From assembly GCF_003233845.1 (NCBI RefSeq), contig NZ_QKRB01000055.1:124001-188000 (forward strand): 64,000 nt of DNA. The letters are read 5' to 3'. The position numbers and the translations under genes were made by a program. Source of the DNA: Paenibacillus sambharensis (GTDB taxonomy: Bacteria > Bacillota > Bacilli > Paenibacillales > Paenibacillaceae). Shown here piece by piece: positions 24,540-32,689 of the stretch (positions within the stretch are counted from its first letter, which is position 1; every line of letters starts with the position of its first letter). Below the pieces are notes generated by a model. The model saw nothing but the letters and a program-made list of their open reading frames with translations, had not been told where the DNA came from and searched no databases.

Positions 24540-25706
24540 TTACTTCTCTCTCCTCTCCAGCGGCTTCAGCTTGCCCACAACCGCCTTAAGCCTTTCCAGC
24601 ACCAGCTCTATATGCTCCATGCGGTGCTCATCACCAAAGCTCAGCCGCACGCCGCCGCCAGCGCAGGCAGCATCGCGGCCCATGGCCAGCAGCACTCTGC
24701 TCGGCTTGTTGCTCTTGGATGAGCAGGCGGACTTGGTCGAAGCCGCAATACCATGCTTCTCAAGGGCGTGCACGAGCACCTCCGGCTTCATTCCCGGGTA
24801 ACAGAAGTGAACAATATGCGGTGCCATGATCCCTTCTTCCGCTCCCGCTGCTGGTCCGCTGAGCAGCAATTCGGGAATCTCTGCAATTCCTTCCGCGAGC
24901 ACACGCCTCAGCGCTGTCATTCTCAACTGCCGGTCCGCCTGAGACTCCAAGGCGAGCCGGAGGGCCTTGGCGGCTCCCACTATGGCAGGTACGTTCTCTG
25001 TGCCAGAGCGCACCCCCGCCTCCTGTCCGCCCCCAAACACCAAGGGCAGCAGCTCAATCCCTTCACGCACATACAGCCAGCCTGCACCCTTGGGACCGTT
25101 CAACTTGTGCGCCGACATGCTGAAGAGATCAATATGCCAGTCCTTAAGGCTCACCTTCAGCTTACCGACCCCTTGTACGCCGTCAACATGGAACAGCGTC
25201 TTCGGCCGGCCAGCAAGCAGGCTTCCCGCTTCCTTTACCGGCTGGACTGCCCCGGTTTCATTGTTGACGTGCATAATGCTGACCAGAATGGTACGGTCCG
25301 TCAGCGCTTGTTCTAGATCGGTTATCCGTATACGGCCGTTGTGATCGACCGGCAGGTAGGTCACCTCGAAGCCTTCCCGCTCAAGCTGCTCGAATGCCTC
25401 GTATACAGATGCATGCTCCACCTGGGTTGTGATGATATGATTGCCGCGTGCACGATAGCGCCGTGTGGCGCCCAGGATAGCGAGATTGTTACTCTCTGTT
25501 CCGCCTGATGTGAAGACCCACTCCTTCGGGCTAACCCCGAACAAGCCGGCTGCCAATTCGCGGGCGTGCTGCACCAGCTTCCCGGCCTCCGCACCGTTAC
25601 GGTGCAGAGATGACGGGTTGGCATACTGGAGCTTCATAACCTCGCTAAGCGTACGGATTACATCCTCGTGAGGCGGCGTAGAAGCCGCGTGGTCAAAATA
25701 CAGCAT
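24540..25706 (-). CDS. nifZ: Cysteine desulfurase (NifS family, NifZ-type partner of ThiI)
   Basis: PLP enzyme that removes sulfur from cysteine as a persulfide. 388 residues. PLP lysine Lys201 in SAHKLNGPKG; catalytic Cys328 in the short loop TKSACSSK; FDHAAST at the N-terminus. The pairing and order with thiI match the B. subtilis nifZ-thiI pair, dedicated to tRNA 4-thiouridylation. ATG at 25706 with GGGGGAAAG upstream. The one-base gap to thiI implies coupled translation. Confidence 0.95.
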   Translation of the reverse strand: MLYFDHAASTPPHEDVIRTLSEVMKLQYANPSSLHRNGAEAGKLVQHARELAAGLFGVSPKEWVFTSGGTESNNLAILGATRRYRARGNHIITTQVEHASVYEAFEQLEREGFEVTYLPVDHNGRIRITDLEQALTDRTILVSIMHVNNETGAVQPVKEAGSLLAGRPKTLFHVDGVQGVGKLKVSLKDWHIDLFSMSAHKLNGPKGAGWLYVREGIELLPLVFGGGQEAGVRSGTENVPAIVGAAKALRLALESQADRQLRMTALRRVLAEGIAEIPELLLSGPAAGAEEGIMAPHIVHFCYPGMKPEVLVHALEKHGIAASTKSACSSKSNKPSRVLLAMGRDAACAGGGVRLSFGDEHRMEHIELVLERLKAVVGKLKPLERREK

Positions 25707-25766
25707 ATCTTTCCCCCTTATCGGGATTAGAACACAACAGACTTCGCACTTGCCCCTTACAAAACA

Positions 25767-25804
25767 ATGGAACCGCCGCCGCTGTTTGGCGGCTCCGGTT
25801 CCAT
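25767..25804 (-). terminator. Intrinsic terminator of the transglycosylase gene
   Basis: Stem ATGGAACCG...CGGTTCCAT with an inner CCGCC/GGCGG stem and small internal loop, followed on the minus strand by TGTTTTGT. Lies about 50 bases past the stop at 25855. Confidence 0.75.
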
Positions 25805-25854
25805 CTTAGGCACGATGCTTGCTGCTGTCTTCCCTGCGTTGTTAATCGTTGACG

Positions 25855-26652
25855 TTACGAATATAAGTCCATAGCTTTCATGACCTTGCCGACATAGCCC
25901 TGCGTTTCTTTGGGGAGCAGATGCAGCTTCTGCTCGAGATCGCTGTCCGTACGGATTCCAGTCCGGTCGACCCGGCCAGGCCCTGCATTATAGGCGGCCA
26001 GTGCCGCCATGGCGTTGCCGTCGTACTTTTCCAGAAGATATTTCAGGAAACGCGTGCCGCCGTCGATATTTTGTGCGGGATCAAAGGAATTTGCCACGCC
26101 GAGACCTCTTGCCGTTCCATCCATCAGCTGCATAAGCCCCTTGGCTCCTGCCGATGAGACTGCATTCGGATTAAATGAGGATTCCGTATGAATAACCGCC
26201 TTAATCAAGGCCGGATTGACACCATGTTTGGCAGCCGCACGCTCGATCATACTATCGAACGCCGTAGTCTTTCCCAGTCCCGACGATTGGGTATAGCCGG
26301 ATTGAATCTGGGATGCCTGCGAAGCCGCAGCAATCTGTGCGCCCTGCTGCAGCTCCGGCATGAACACCGTGTTGTAAGAACCGCCGTTCAAGGCAGCCGC
26401 CATTGCGGCAGCCCCCTGGCTTCCGAGAGCCAGCAGTTCAACCGGTATCCCGCTTGGATCGGCAAGACCTTCTGGAAAATCAACTGATGTTCCCATTGTA
26501 CCGGCAATATAAGCCTTCAGCAGCTCATCGAACTTAGCCGCGTCTGAAGAAGCGCCAAGTCCGTTTCCATGGGATGCCCGAGAAGATGTATAGTCAACAT
26601 TAGGTGCAGTTTGCACCTGCAGTACTGCTTTAATTGTTCTAGGATCGCTCAT
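25855..26652 (-). CDS. Lytic transglycosylase (SLT domain) protein
   Basis: 265 residues. The C-terminal half is a Slt/GEWL fold with the catalytic Glu157 in [15 protein letters not shown], then GLMQLM and [10 protein letters not shown], all signatures of family 1 transglycosylases that cleave peptidoglycan to anhydro-muropeptides. The N-terminal 130 residues are low-complexity (Ala/Ser/Gly/Gln) and there is no signal peptide, resembling B. subtilis YjbJ/CwlQ. ATG at 26652 with GGAGG ten bases upstream. Monocistronic. Confidence 0.88.
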   Translation of the reverse strand: MSDPRTIKAVLQVQTAPNVDYTSSRASHGNGLGASSDAAKFDELLKAYIAGTMGTSVDFPEGLADPSGIPVELLALGSQGAAAMAAALNGGSYNTVFMPELQQGAQIAAASQASQIQSGYTQSSGLGKTTAFDSMIERAAAKHGVNPALIKAVIHTESSFNPNAVSSAGAKGLMQLMDGTARGLGVANSFDPAQNIDGGTRFLKYLLEKYDGNAMAALAAYNAGPGRVDRTGIRTDSDLEQKLHLLPKETQGYVGKVMKAMDLYS

Positions 26653-26671
26653 CTTTAGATGCCTCCACTTG

Positions 26672-26700
26672 ATGGATTCAATCCATGGTTGATATTCAAC
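26672..26700 (-). repeat. Two adjacent dyads in the transglycosylase leader
   Basis: ATGGATTCAATCCAT (26672-26686, 7-bp arms around one base) and GTTGATATTCAAC (26688-26700, 5-bp arms). They lie between a possible -10 (TACAAT on the minus strand at 26707-26712) and the ribosome site, so they could be an operator or two leader hairpins. Confidence 0.45.
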
Positions 26701-26811
26701 ACATATATTGTACACGTTTTATATCGGCACTGCCAGTAAAAAAGTGAAGTCCGATGATCATACGCCAGCTGATTTTTAAATAAAAACAATATGTTATGTA
26801 CAATAAGACCT

Positions 26812-26847
26812 AAAGAAAAAGCAGCGGAACAGAATCCGCTGCTCTTA
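26812..26847 (-). terminator. Intrinsic terminator of the 163-residue membrane protein gene
   Basis: 9-bp stem AGCAGCGGA / TCCGCTGCT (26820-26843) with a 6-base loop, followed on the minus strand by TTTTCTTTA. Confidence 0.85.
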
Positions 26848-26849
26848 AA

Positions 26850-27341
26850 CTAAATTATCATGTAATAAATTGGAATAAACACCAGGTAAGCCGCTGCGGC
26901 AAGCAAACCGATCGTGATCGACCACACGCCTAGCGCCCTGCTTCCTTGGCGGTATGCCATATAACCCAGCACAGCTGCTGTCAAACCTAGCAGCAGCGGC
27001 CAGATAAACAGGGCCGCAATAGCAAACACCAGAGCGAACGTACCGAGCGCCCGGGCGCCTGAACGCGCGGTGTCCATCACCTGCAGCTCATCGGTTTGCA
27101 GCGGTTCACGGTCCGCCCCGCGTGCGGTAAGCGGTGGAGCAGCAACCATCCCGGGTGTAACAGCGAAATCTGCAGCCATCTCTTCCTGTGTACCAGGACT
27201 GGCTTCCGTATTTCCCAGAGGGCTGACAACGGCTGTTTCGGTCCGTTCTCCAAGCTCCCGGTCCATCTCAACATCATTCATATTGACATTCTTCACTGCT
27301 TCCGGCTTCAGGAGCTCCTGCTCACGTTCTTGTTCAGGCAT
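26850..27341 (-). CDS. Hypothetical two-helix membrane protein with acidic N-terminus
   Basis: 163 residues: a hydrophilic, Glu/Thr-rich, probably disordered N-terminal 90 residues, then two membrane helices near the C-terminus (about 98-125 and 138-160) joined by a short loop YRQGSRALG, a build seen in DUF4190-like proteins. I do not assign a family firmly. ATG at 27341 has AAGGAG eight bases upstream. It begins 5 bases after the stop of the DUF1540 gene, so the two are an operon. Confidence 0.65.
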   Translation of the reverse strand: MPEQEREQELLKPEAVKNVNMNDVEMDRELGERTETAVVSPLGNTEASPGTQEEMAADFAVTPGMVAAPPLTARGADREPLQTDELQVMDTARSGARALGTFALVFAIAALFIWPLLLGLTAAVLGYMAYRQGSRALGVWSITIGLLAAAAYLVFIPIYYMII

Positions 27342-27346
27342 TGACG

Positions 27347-27556
27347 TCACTCCTTCGGCTTAAAAGTATGGCAGCAGGTAGTGGATGATTGCGGTGCTGT
27401 ATCCTGGTGGTCAGTGCCCAGTCCACCGGCAAACTCGGAGCTGTAATCGACGCTGCCGTGCTTGTCAATATCGACCATGATTTCATTGGCATTACACTGG
27501 TTGCCTTGTCCCCAGAACGTACAGTTGGACACGCTGCATTTTACGCCTTCTGGCAT
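27347..27556 (-). CDS. DUF1540 domain protein
   Basis: 69 residues with a cysteine pattern C-x4-C-x8-C (in CSVSNCTFWGQGNQCNANEI) characteristic of DUF1540, a small domain that may bind a metal; function unknown. A second Cys pair (TTCCHTF) is at the C-terminus. The ribosome site GGAGGTGAT, a nearly full match to the 16S 3' end, lies nine bases before the ATG at 27556 and is inside a hairpin stem. Confidence 0.82.
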   Translation of the reverse strand: MPEGVKCSVSNCTFWGQGNQCNANEIMVDIDKHGSVDYSSEFAGGLGTDHQDTAPQSSTTCCHTFKPKE

Positions 27557-27564
27557 AATAAAAT

Positions 27565-27599
27565 CACCTCCGTTAATCAGGTTGCCCCGAACGGAGGTG
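27565..27599 (-). promoter_or_regulatory. Hairpin that sequesters the DUF1540 ribosome binding site
   Basis: Perfect 10-bp inverted repeat CACCTCCGTT (27565-27574) / AACGGAGGTG (27590-27599) with a 15-base loop. On the minus-strand RNA the 3' arm contains the Shine-Dalgarno GGAGGTG of the DUF1540 gene, and the 5' arm is an anti-SD. It may block translation, or act as a weak terminator (followed by ATTTTATT). Confidence 0.6.
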
Positions 27600-27635
27600 A
27601 GTAAGTCTGCCTTATATTTGGAGCATGCTGTTCTG

Positions 27636-28136
27636 TTACTTTTGGCTTTGCATTCTGCGCTGCGTCATATACTCGCTCTCATAATAAGCAAGCTCTTCGC
27701 GCAGGTCTTCATAAATTTTGGATACGCCAAGGACAATGTCACGAGCAGCACGTACCGGCTTCGCGCGGAAGCGGATGGCATCCTGCCCGGTATAGGCATA
27801 GCGTCCATCCTCGGAGTAGCCTTCATTCTTTGGATAGAAATAAGCATTTACACTGTTATGATAGGTCTCGTAAAGCGCCTTTTCAGCAAAATCAATATCG
27901 AAATTGGGCCTGCGGAGCGCAACACCCAACTTTTCGTAGGATACTTCCGAAAACACGAGCAGATGTCTGAGATCGGACAACAGCCCCTTGTAGAAGCGTA
28001 CAGTATCTTCTCCATCGCCTTCCGATACCAGCTGCGGAAGAGCGTTCTCATTCAGAAAAGATTCAAGCTGTCCAATAGCTTGTTTTAATTTCGCATGTGT
28101 CGATTCAGTAAGCGGCTTAACATTGGCAGATGGCAT
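27636..28136 (-). CDS. DUF3907/YpuI-like protein
   Basis: 166-residue cytoplasmic, mainly helical protein. The central segment YETYHNSVNAYFYPKNEG and the following AYTGQDAIRFR resemble Bacillales YpuI (DUF3907), whose role is unknown. ATG at 28136 with AAGGGGG upstream. Divergent from the subtilase gene; upstream of the DUF1540 pair on the same strand. Confidence 0.65.
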   Translation of the reverse strand: MPSANVKPLTESTHAKLKQAIGQLESFLNENALPQLVSEGDGEDTVRFYKGLLSDLRHLLVFSEVSYEKLGVALRRPNFDIDFAEKALYETYHNSVNAYFYPKNEGYSEDGRYAYTGQDAIRFRAKPVRAARDIVLGVSKIYEDLREELAYYESEYMTQRRMQSQK

Positions 28137-28299
28137 AATCGGTGGTCCCCCTTCATGTTACGAAAACCCGGATAGTAGGTGTCGCTTGTACATCACCAAC
28201 ATGGTACCACAAATTTCTTCTCAGCGGTACTGTTGTTTACGGCCCGGTTTTCGTATATTTTGGTCTTTCGAATCCTAACCTAAACGTACGAATAAAGCA

Positions 28300-28316
28300 G
28301 TGTGCGGGTTGCACAC
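28300..28316 (+). repeat. Small hairpin immediately before the subtilase ribosome site
   Basis: GTGTGC-GGGTT-GCACAC, a perfect 6-bp stem with a 5-base loop ending one base before GGGAGG. Could stabilise the mRNA 5' end or modulate translation. Confidence 0.4.
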
Positions 28317-28331
28317 CGGGAGGTATACAAC

Positions 28332-30197
28332 ATGTCAGCAAGACACAATCGGTCCCGCTGGTTTGCCATGCTCGCTGGCATTGCCGTCGCCATTCCCTTA
28401 TTCATGTGGGCAGCGGCAGACAGACAAAATGACAGCGGCCAAATCACCGTGCCGGATCCATCAGAAGAGCGGCGTCTGAAGGCCGCAGCAGTCCAGAGCG
28501 ACGCAAAAGCAACGGCAGAGCTGTGCACAATGGAGTGTGCGCAAGAATTCCGCAGGCTTGCCAAGGGCCGGCCAACCTCTGACGAAGTCAGGCACCTGCT
28601 GGCGATGCACCCCCATATGTTATACATCAGGATGGATGTAAATGGTGACCGCGGCAAACCGCAGGAGTTCGGCTCCCTGCCGCAAGGCACCGAAGATAAG
28701 GCGCGTCAGTTCCTGAAGGAAGCCCGCAGAGGAGCAACCTCTTCTACACCTTATGTGTCGGAGCCATTCCGCCGGAACGGCCATCGTTACATCGTTATTG
28801 GTGTCAGATCTGCAGACGGGTCACTGGTCAGCGGTGTCATCCGGCAGGATATTGTGGACGAAGTCGCCAAGCACCAGAAGCGCAATCTGCGGCTTGTTCC
28901 TTACCCCGCTGAAGGCAACTACCGGATTGAATCCGCGGAGCCTAACACGACACGCGATGTCACCGTTCGCACTGGTGAAGGCAATCAGAACGCAAGCCAC
29001 TACCACGTTCATGAAGTCGTTGTCCGGTTTAAGCAGGAGCCAAGAGAGCAGGACCTGAAGCAGATGATGCAGGCGATCGACGGCAAATCGGCGCGAAAGC
29101 TTGGCTACACGCATGTATTCACTTCACGAACGATGGAAGCAGAGCAGCTCATGAACTATTTCCGGGATAAGTGGAACCCGGTTTATGTCGAACCGCATTA
29201 CCTTTATTTAACCAATACAAGTCCCGCCGAGACAGGTTCCTCGGATATTAGTCCGATCATCCCGAATGATGCCCTTTACTCCCAGTACCAATGGAACCTG
29301 CCTGTTATCGAAACGGAGAAGGGATGGCGTCTGTCCAAAGGAAACGAACAGGTTTCTGTGGCTGTGCTTGATACAGGCATACAGCTAGATCACCCGGATC
29401 TGACCGGCAAACTCGGTGAAGGGCTCAATATTGTAAGCGAAGCGCCGCCAGAGGACGACGTGGGTCATGGGACTCATGTCGCAGGAGTAATTGCCGCCAG
29501 CGTCAACAATAACGAAGGCGTCGCTGGTATGACCTGGAATAACAAGGTGTTACCGGTCAAGGTGCTCGACAGCAGCGGCTCCGGTACAACCTATTCGGTT
29601 GCCGAGGGGATTATCTGGGCCACTGATCACGGAGCCAAGGTGATTAATATGAGTCTCGGCAACTATGCGTCCGCCGAGTTCCTTCATGACGCTGTACGCT
29701 ATGCCTATGACCATGATGTAGTGCTCGTCGCCGCCAGCGGCAACGACAATACGGAGCGGCCGGGCTATCCGGCGGCCTATCCGGAGGTGTTCGCAGTAGC
29801 GGCGACGGATTCCAGCGGCCGGAAGGCATCGTTCTCCAACTATGGCGGCTATATCGATGTAGCCGCTCCGGGCGCTACCATCCCAAGCACCTACCCGGGC
29901 AATCAATATGCCGCACTATCCGGGACATCGATGGCTTGTCCGCATGTCGCAGCACTGGCTGCCTTAATCCGATCGGTCAACCCGTCCCTTCGCAACGAAG
30001 AAGTGATGCAGGTGATACGGGATACCGCAACCGATCTGGGAGAGGAAGGCAGGGATATATACTATGGCTACGGCCAAATTGATGTCGTGAGGGCACTGCA
30101 GGCAGCAGAGGAGAACGATCTGTCCCTGGAGCGGTATTCAAGCAGGCTACTGAACCGTATCAGCTCGCTTCGCAGCGAGTTCGGCATTACCCGTTAG
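28332..30197 (+). CDS. Subtilisin-like serine peptidase (S8 family), exported
   Basis: 621 residues. An N-terminal signal or anchor helix (about 8-27) precedes a long propeptide region of about 290 residues, including an inhibitor-like domain (EVVVRFKQEPREQ, QLMNYFRDKWNPVYVEPHY). The peptidase domain has the complete triad Asp347 (VLDTGIQLDHPDL), His379 (GHGTHVAG) and Ser533 (GTSMACPHVA). No C-terminal extra domain or cell-wall anchor. ATG at 28332 with GGGAGG eight bases upstream. Likely secreted or membrane-tethered; substrate unknown. Confidence 0.93.
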   Translation: MSARHNRSRWFAMLAGIAVAIPLFMWAAADRQNDSGQITVPDPSEERRLKAAAVQSDAKATAELCTMECAQEFRRLAKGRPTSDEVRHLLAMHPHMLYIRMDVNGDRGKPQEFGSLPQGTEDKARQFLKEARRGATSSTPYVSEPFRRNGHRYIVIGVRSADGSLVSGVIRQDIVDEVAKHQKRNLRLVPYPAEGNYRIESAEPNTTRDVTVRTGEGNQNASHYHVHEVVVRFKQEPREQDLKQMMQAIDGKSARKLGYTHVFTSRTMEAEQLMNYFRDKWNPVYVEPHYLYLTNTSPAETGSSDISPIIPNDALYSQYQWNLPVIETEKGWRLSKGNEQVSVAVLDTGIQLDHPDLTGKLGEGLNIVSEAPPEDDVGHGTHVAGVIAASVNNNEGVAGMTWNNKVLPVKVLDSSGSGTTYSVAEGIIWATDHGAKVINMSLGNYASAEFLHDAVRYAYDHDVVLVAASGNDNTERPGYPAAYPEVFAVAATDSSGRKASFSNYGGYIDVAAPGATIPSTYPGNQYAALSGTSMACPHVAALAALIRSVNPSLRNEEVMQVIRDTATDLGEEGRDIYYGYGQIDVVRALQAAEENDLSLERYSSRLLNRISSLRSEFGITR

Positions 30198-30215
30198 ACC
30201 GTTAACTATGTACAC

Positions 30216-30262
30216 AAAAAAAATGAACCTCCTGAAGCAAACGCCTCTGGTGGTTCATTTTG
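30216..30262. terminator. Shared terminator of the subtilase gene and rnpB
   Basis: Stem AATGAACC / GGTTCATT extended by an inner CC/GG pair across a T-T mismatch. On the minus strand it is followed by eight T, on the plus strand by TTTTGTGTTTT, so it can end both converging transcripts. Confidence 0.85.
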
Positions 30263-30275
30263 TGTTTTCCGTTAT

Positions 30276-30686
30276 AGGAAAGTTTGCCATAAGCCGGGTT
30301 CTGTACTTCCAGTGGTGCAAGCGGGAACGACCCTCCCACGCGGAAGTGACAATCATCTATCTAGGCCGTCCATTGCTGAACGGCTCAAGCGACCAACCCG
30401 AACGCGCCTCGGGCTAAGGCTGCTGTCCGTCACGGACAGCCGCGTTCTCTTAGGTCTTGCTCCAGATGGGGTTTACCAGCCGCATTGTCACCAATGCCGC
30501 TCGTGGTCTCTTACACCACGGTTCCACCCTTGCCTGTGCCGGCATGCCGGCCATCGGCGGTCCATTTCTGTGGCACTATCCTTCAGCTCGCGCTGACTGG
30601 ACGTTATCCAGCATCCTGCCCTGTGGAGCCCGGACTTTCCTCCCGCAGCCTTGCGGCTGCCGGCGATTGTCTGTCAAACTTTCCTG
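30276..30686 (-). ncRNA. rnpB: RNase P RNA, A-type architecture
   Basis: Catalytic RNA that matures tRNA 5' ends. About 410 nt on the minus strand. P1 is closed by AGGAAAGTTTG (5' end, 30675-30685) pairing with CAAACTTTCCT (3' end, 30276-30286). Universal core blocks are present: GAGGAAAGTCCGGGCTCC (P4 5' side), GTGCCACAGAAA, AAGGGTGGAACC with GTAAGAG, GGTAAACCCC, and near the 3' end CTAGATAGATGATTG then ACAGAACCCGGCTTATGG. The P15-P17 region (GGAGCAAGACC ... TTGGTCGCTTGAGCC) matches ancestral A-type RNAs such as E. coli rather than B. subtilis B-type. Exact ends are estimates. Confidence 0.95.
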
Positions 30687-30702
30687 TCCTACCGCTCCAG
30701 GC

Positions 30703-30724
30703 GGAACAGCCGTAAGGTTGTTCC
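30703..30724 (-). repeat. Leader hairpin upstream of mature rnpB
   Basis: GGAACAACC-TTAC-GGCTGTTCC on the minus strand forms a 9-bp stem (one mismatch) between the promoter and the P1 helix of rnpB. It probably belongs to a 5' leader that is trimmed off. Confidence 0.5.
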
Positions 30725-30743
30725 TGTGAGCGACACGATGCTT

Positions 30744-30772
30744 AGTATACTAGATATTAGCCCAAAGCTCAA
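30744..30772 (-). promoter_or_regulatory. SigA-type promoter of rnpB
   Basis: On the minus strand -35 TTGAGC (30767-30772), 17-base spacer, -10 TATACT (30744-30749). A start near 30737 gives a leader of about 50 bases before P1. Confidence 0.75.
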
Positions 30773-30823
30773 CTGTGATCGAGTGGGAAATGAGGAAAAG
30801 CTCCCGGCAGGACGAGCTCATCC

Positions 30824-31939
30824 TTACATGAAGCGGAACGGCTCGGTATTCACGGCGGAGGCAATTACCTCTGTCGATGACTTGCGCCCAGCCAGCTCCT
30901 GCTTCAAGTAATCGGCTACACGCGGCTTCATCAGCTTCTCGATATTGTGGCCAGGATCAATAATCGAAAGCCCGGCAGCCAAGGCGTCATGCGCGGTATG
31001 GTAATCGATGTCACCCGTTACGAGCACGTCTGCCCCCGCAAAGATTGCATGCCGGGTATAGCGTGCTCCAGAGCCTCCCAGTACCGCCACCTTGCGGACC
31101 TGAGCCGCCAAATCACCTACGACACGCAGTGCAGGCACTTCAAACACCTGCTTTACCTGCTCGGCAAGCTGCTGAAGCGTAACAGGCTCCGGCAGTTTGC
31201 CGACCCGTCCAAGGCCGAAGGTGCGTCCCTTCAGATCCAGCTGGTACAAGTCATATGCCACTTCCTCATACGGATGAGCCTTTAACATCGCCTGAACCAC
31301 CTTACGCTGCAGCTGACCCGGCACAATCGTCTCTATCCGAACCTCTGCTGCCCGCTCCAGCTGGCCGGCTTCACCCAGATAAGGCTTCGTATTCTCGCCA
31401 GGAAGGAAGGTGCCGGTTCCATTCAAATTAAAGCTGCATTTGCTGTAGTTACCGATCTGTCCCGCACCAGCATGAAATAACGCCTCCAACACACGCTCGT
31501 GATGATCCTCCGGGACAAAAACAACCAGCTTGTACAGCTTGTCCGTATGTACCTCTTCCAGCGCATCCCGGCCCGTCAGGCCCAGCATGTCCGCCATCCA
31601 ATCGTTGATGCCCCCCTCGGTAACATCCAGGTTCGTATGGGCAATATAGACGGCAATATCATGCTTGATCAGGCGCTCATACAGTCTCCCGGCGGGTGTA
31701 CCGGTGTCAATCTTCGCCAAGGGGCGATAGATGACAGCATGATGGGCAATAATCAGATTGGCGCCCTCGCGGACCGCTTCATCTACAACCTCTTCCGCTA
31801 CATCGAGCGCAACCAGCACTTTGCGGATTTCCTTGTTGAGCGTGCCTACCTGCAGGCCGATCTTGTCGCCCTCCACAGCGTACTGCTTGGGGGCAAGCTG
31901 TTCCATCAGCTGAACGACCGTTTGTCCGTTTGCAAACAT
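30824..31939 (-). CDS. Nif3-like dinuclear metal centre protein (YqfO)
   Basis: 371 residues, the long Bacillus-type form with a PII/CutA-like insert in the middle (about 130-230: YKLVVFVPEDHHERVLEALF, the KPYLGE segment). Metal ligands are seen in LIIAHHAVIYRPL (two His) and, after the insert, in GDIDYHTAHDAL and DPGHNIEK. Annotated in places as GTP cyclohydrolase 1 type 2, but the function is unsettled. ATG at 31939 with GAGGAGGTG eight bases upstream; it overlaps the 3' end of trmK by 34 bases. Confidence 0.93.
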   Translation of the reverse strand: MFANGQTVVQLMEQLAPKQYAVEGDKIGLQVGTLNKEIRKVLVALDVAEEVVDEAVREGANLIIAHHAVIYRPLAKIDTGTPAGRLYERLIKHDIAVYIAHTNLDVTEGGINDWMADMLGLTGRDALEEVHTDKLYKLVVFVPEDHHERVLEALFHAGAGQIGNYSKCSFNLNGTGTFLPGENTKPYLGEAGQLERAAEVRIETIVPGQLQRKVVQAMLKAHPYEEVAYDLYQLDLKGRTFGLGRVGKLPEPVTLQQLAEQVKQVFEVPALRVVGDLAAQVRKVAVLGGSGARYTRHAIFAGADVLVTGDIDYHTAHDALAAGLSIIDPGHNIEKLMKPRVADYLKQELAGRKSSTEVIASAVNTEPFRFM

Positions 31940-32688
31940 CCGAGCACCTCCTCGATGGTTTCAATCTCCCGTTCCATCTCACGCTGTTTCTCAGCCGCTT
32001 CGGCAGAGTCCGAGCGGCCCATCCTTGCGCAGATTTTGCGCAGCTTGTCCGCTTCACTCTGCCACTTGCGCCTCAGAACATTACTTGGCTGTCTAAGCAG
32101 CCAGGGACCCATGTGAAGAAGCAGTCTCCGCTTCTCCTCCTCATCCCTGTCCAAAGGCAGGAACGTTGGATTGTAGAGCATTGTACTGCAAGCTTCTGCA
32201 TCTGCAATCCGGACCGCCAGCAGCACCTCGTACCACTTGCCGTCCTCTTCGACCAGTCGCTCTGCCGCCAAATACCAGCCCTGCTGCAGAAGCCAGCGGC
32301 GGACCAAATCCTCACCGACGTTAGGCTGCAGCACGAGCGTTGTCACGCCTTCAAGCTTGCCGGCGGCCATGCCTTCCGACAGAATTGCCGCCATCAGCGC
32401 CCCGCCCATGCCAGCTATAGTCACACAATCCACTTCACCGGGCTCAACAACAGCAAGGCCGTTGCCTCTTCGTGCCGCAATGCGTCCAGTCAGGCCCGCT
32501 GCTTCGATCTGTCTAACAGCCGCCTGCAGCGGCCCTTCATTCAGCTCTCCAGCCACAGCAAAGTCTGAGCGCCCTGTCTGCAGCAGGTATACTGGCAGCA
32601 GCCCGTGATCAGACCCGATATCAGCCACGCGCGAATGCTGCGGTACCAGACCGGCTATGGTCTGCAGCCTTCTCGATAATTTCAACAT
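31906..32688 (-). CDS. trmK: tRNA (adenine(22)-N(1))-methyltransferase TrmK
   Basis: SAM-dependent methyltransferase for m1A22 in tRNA. 260 residues: Rossmann domain with VADIGSDHGLLPVYLL (motif I) and CVTIAGMGGALM (motif IV region), then a C-terminal coiled-coil helical domain, as in the B. subtilis enzyme. The ATG at 32688 lies one base after the stop of the upstream gene and has no strong ribosome site, so translation is probably coupled; a TTG at 32706 is the alternative. Paired with nif3 as in many Firmicutes. Confidence 0.94.
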   Translation of the reverse strand: MLKLSRRLQTIAGLVPQHSRVADIGSDHGLLPVYLLQTGRSDFAVAGELNEGPLQAAVRQIEAAGLTGRIAARRGNGLAVVEPGEVDCVTIAGMGGALMAAILSEGMAAGKLEGVTTLVLQPNVGEDLVRRWLLQQGWYLAAERLVEEDGKWYEVLLAVRIADAEACSTMLYNPTFLPLDRDEEEKRRLLLHMGPWLLRQPSNVLRRKWQSEADKLRKICARMGRSDSAEAAEKQREMEREIETIEEVLGCLQTDKRSFS

Positions 32689-32689
32689 G

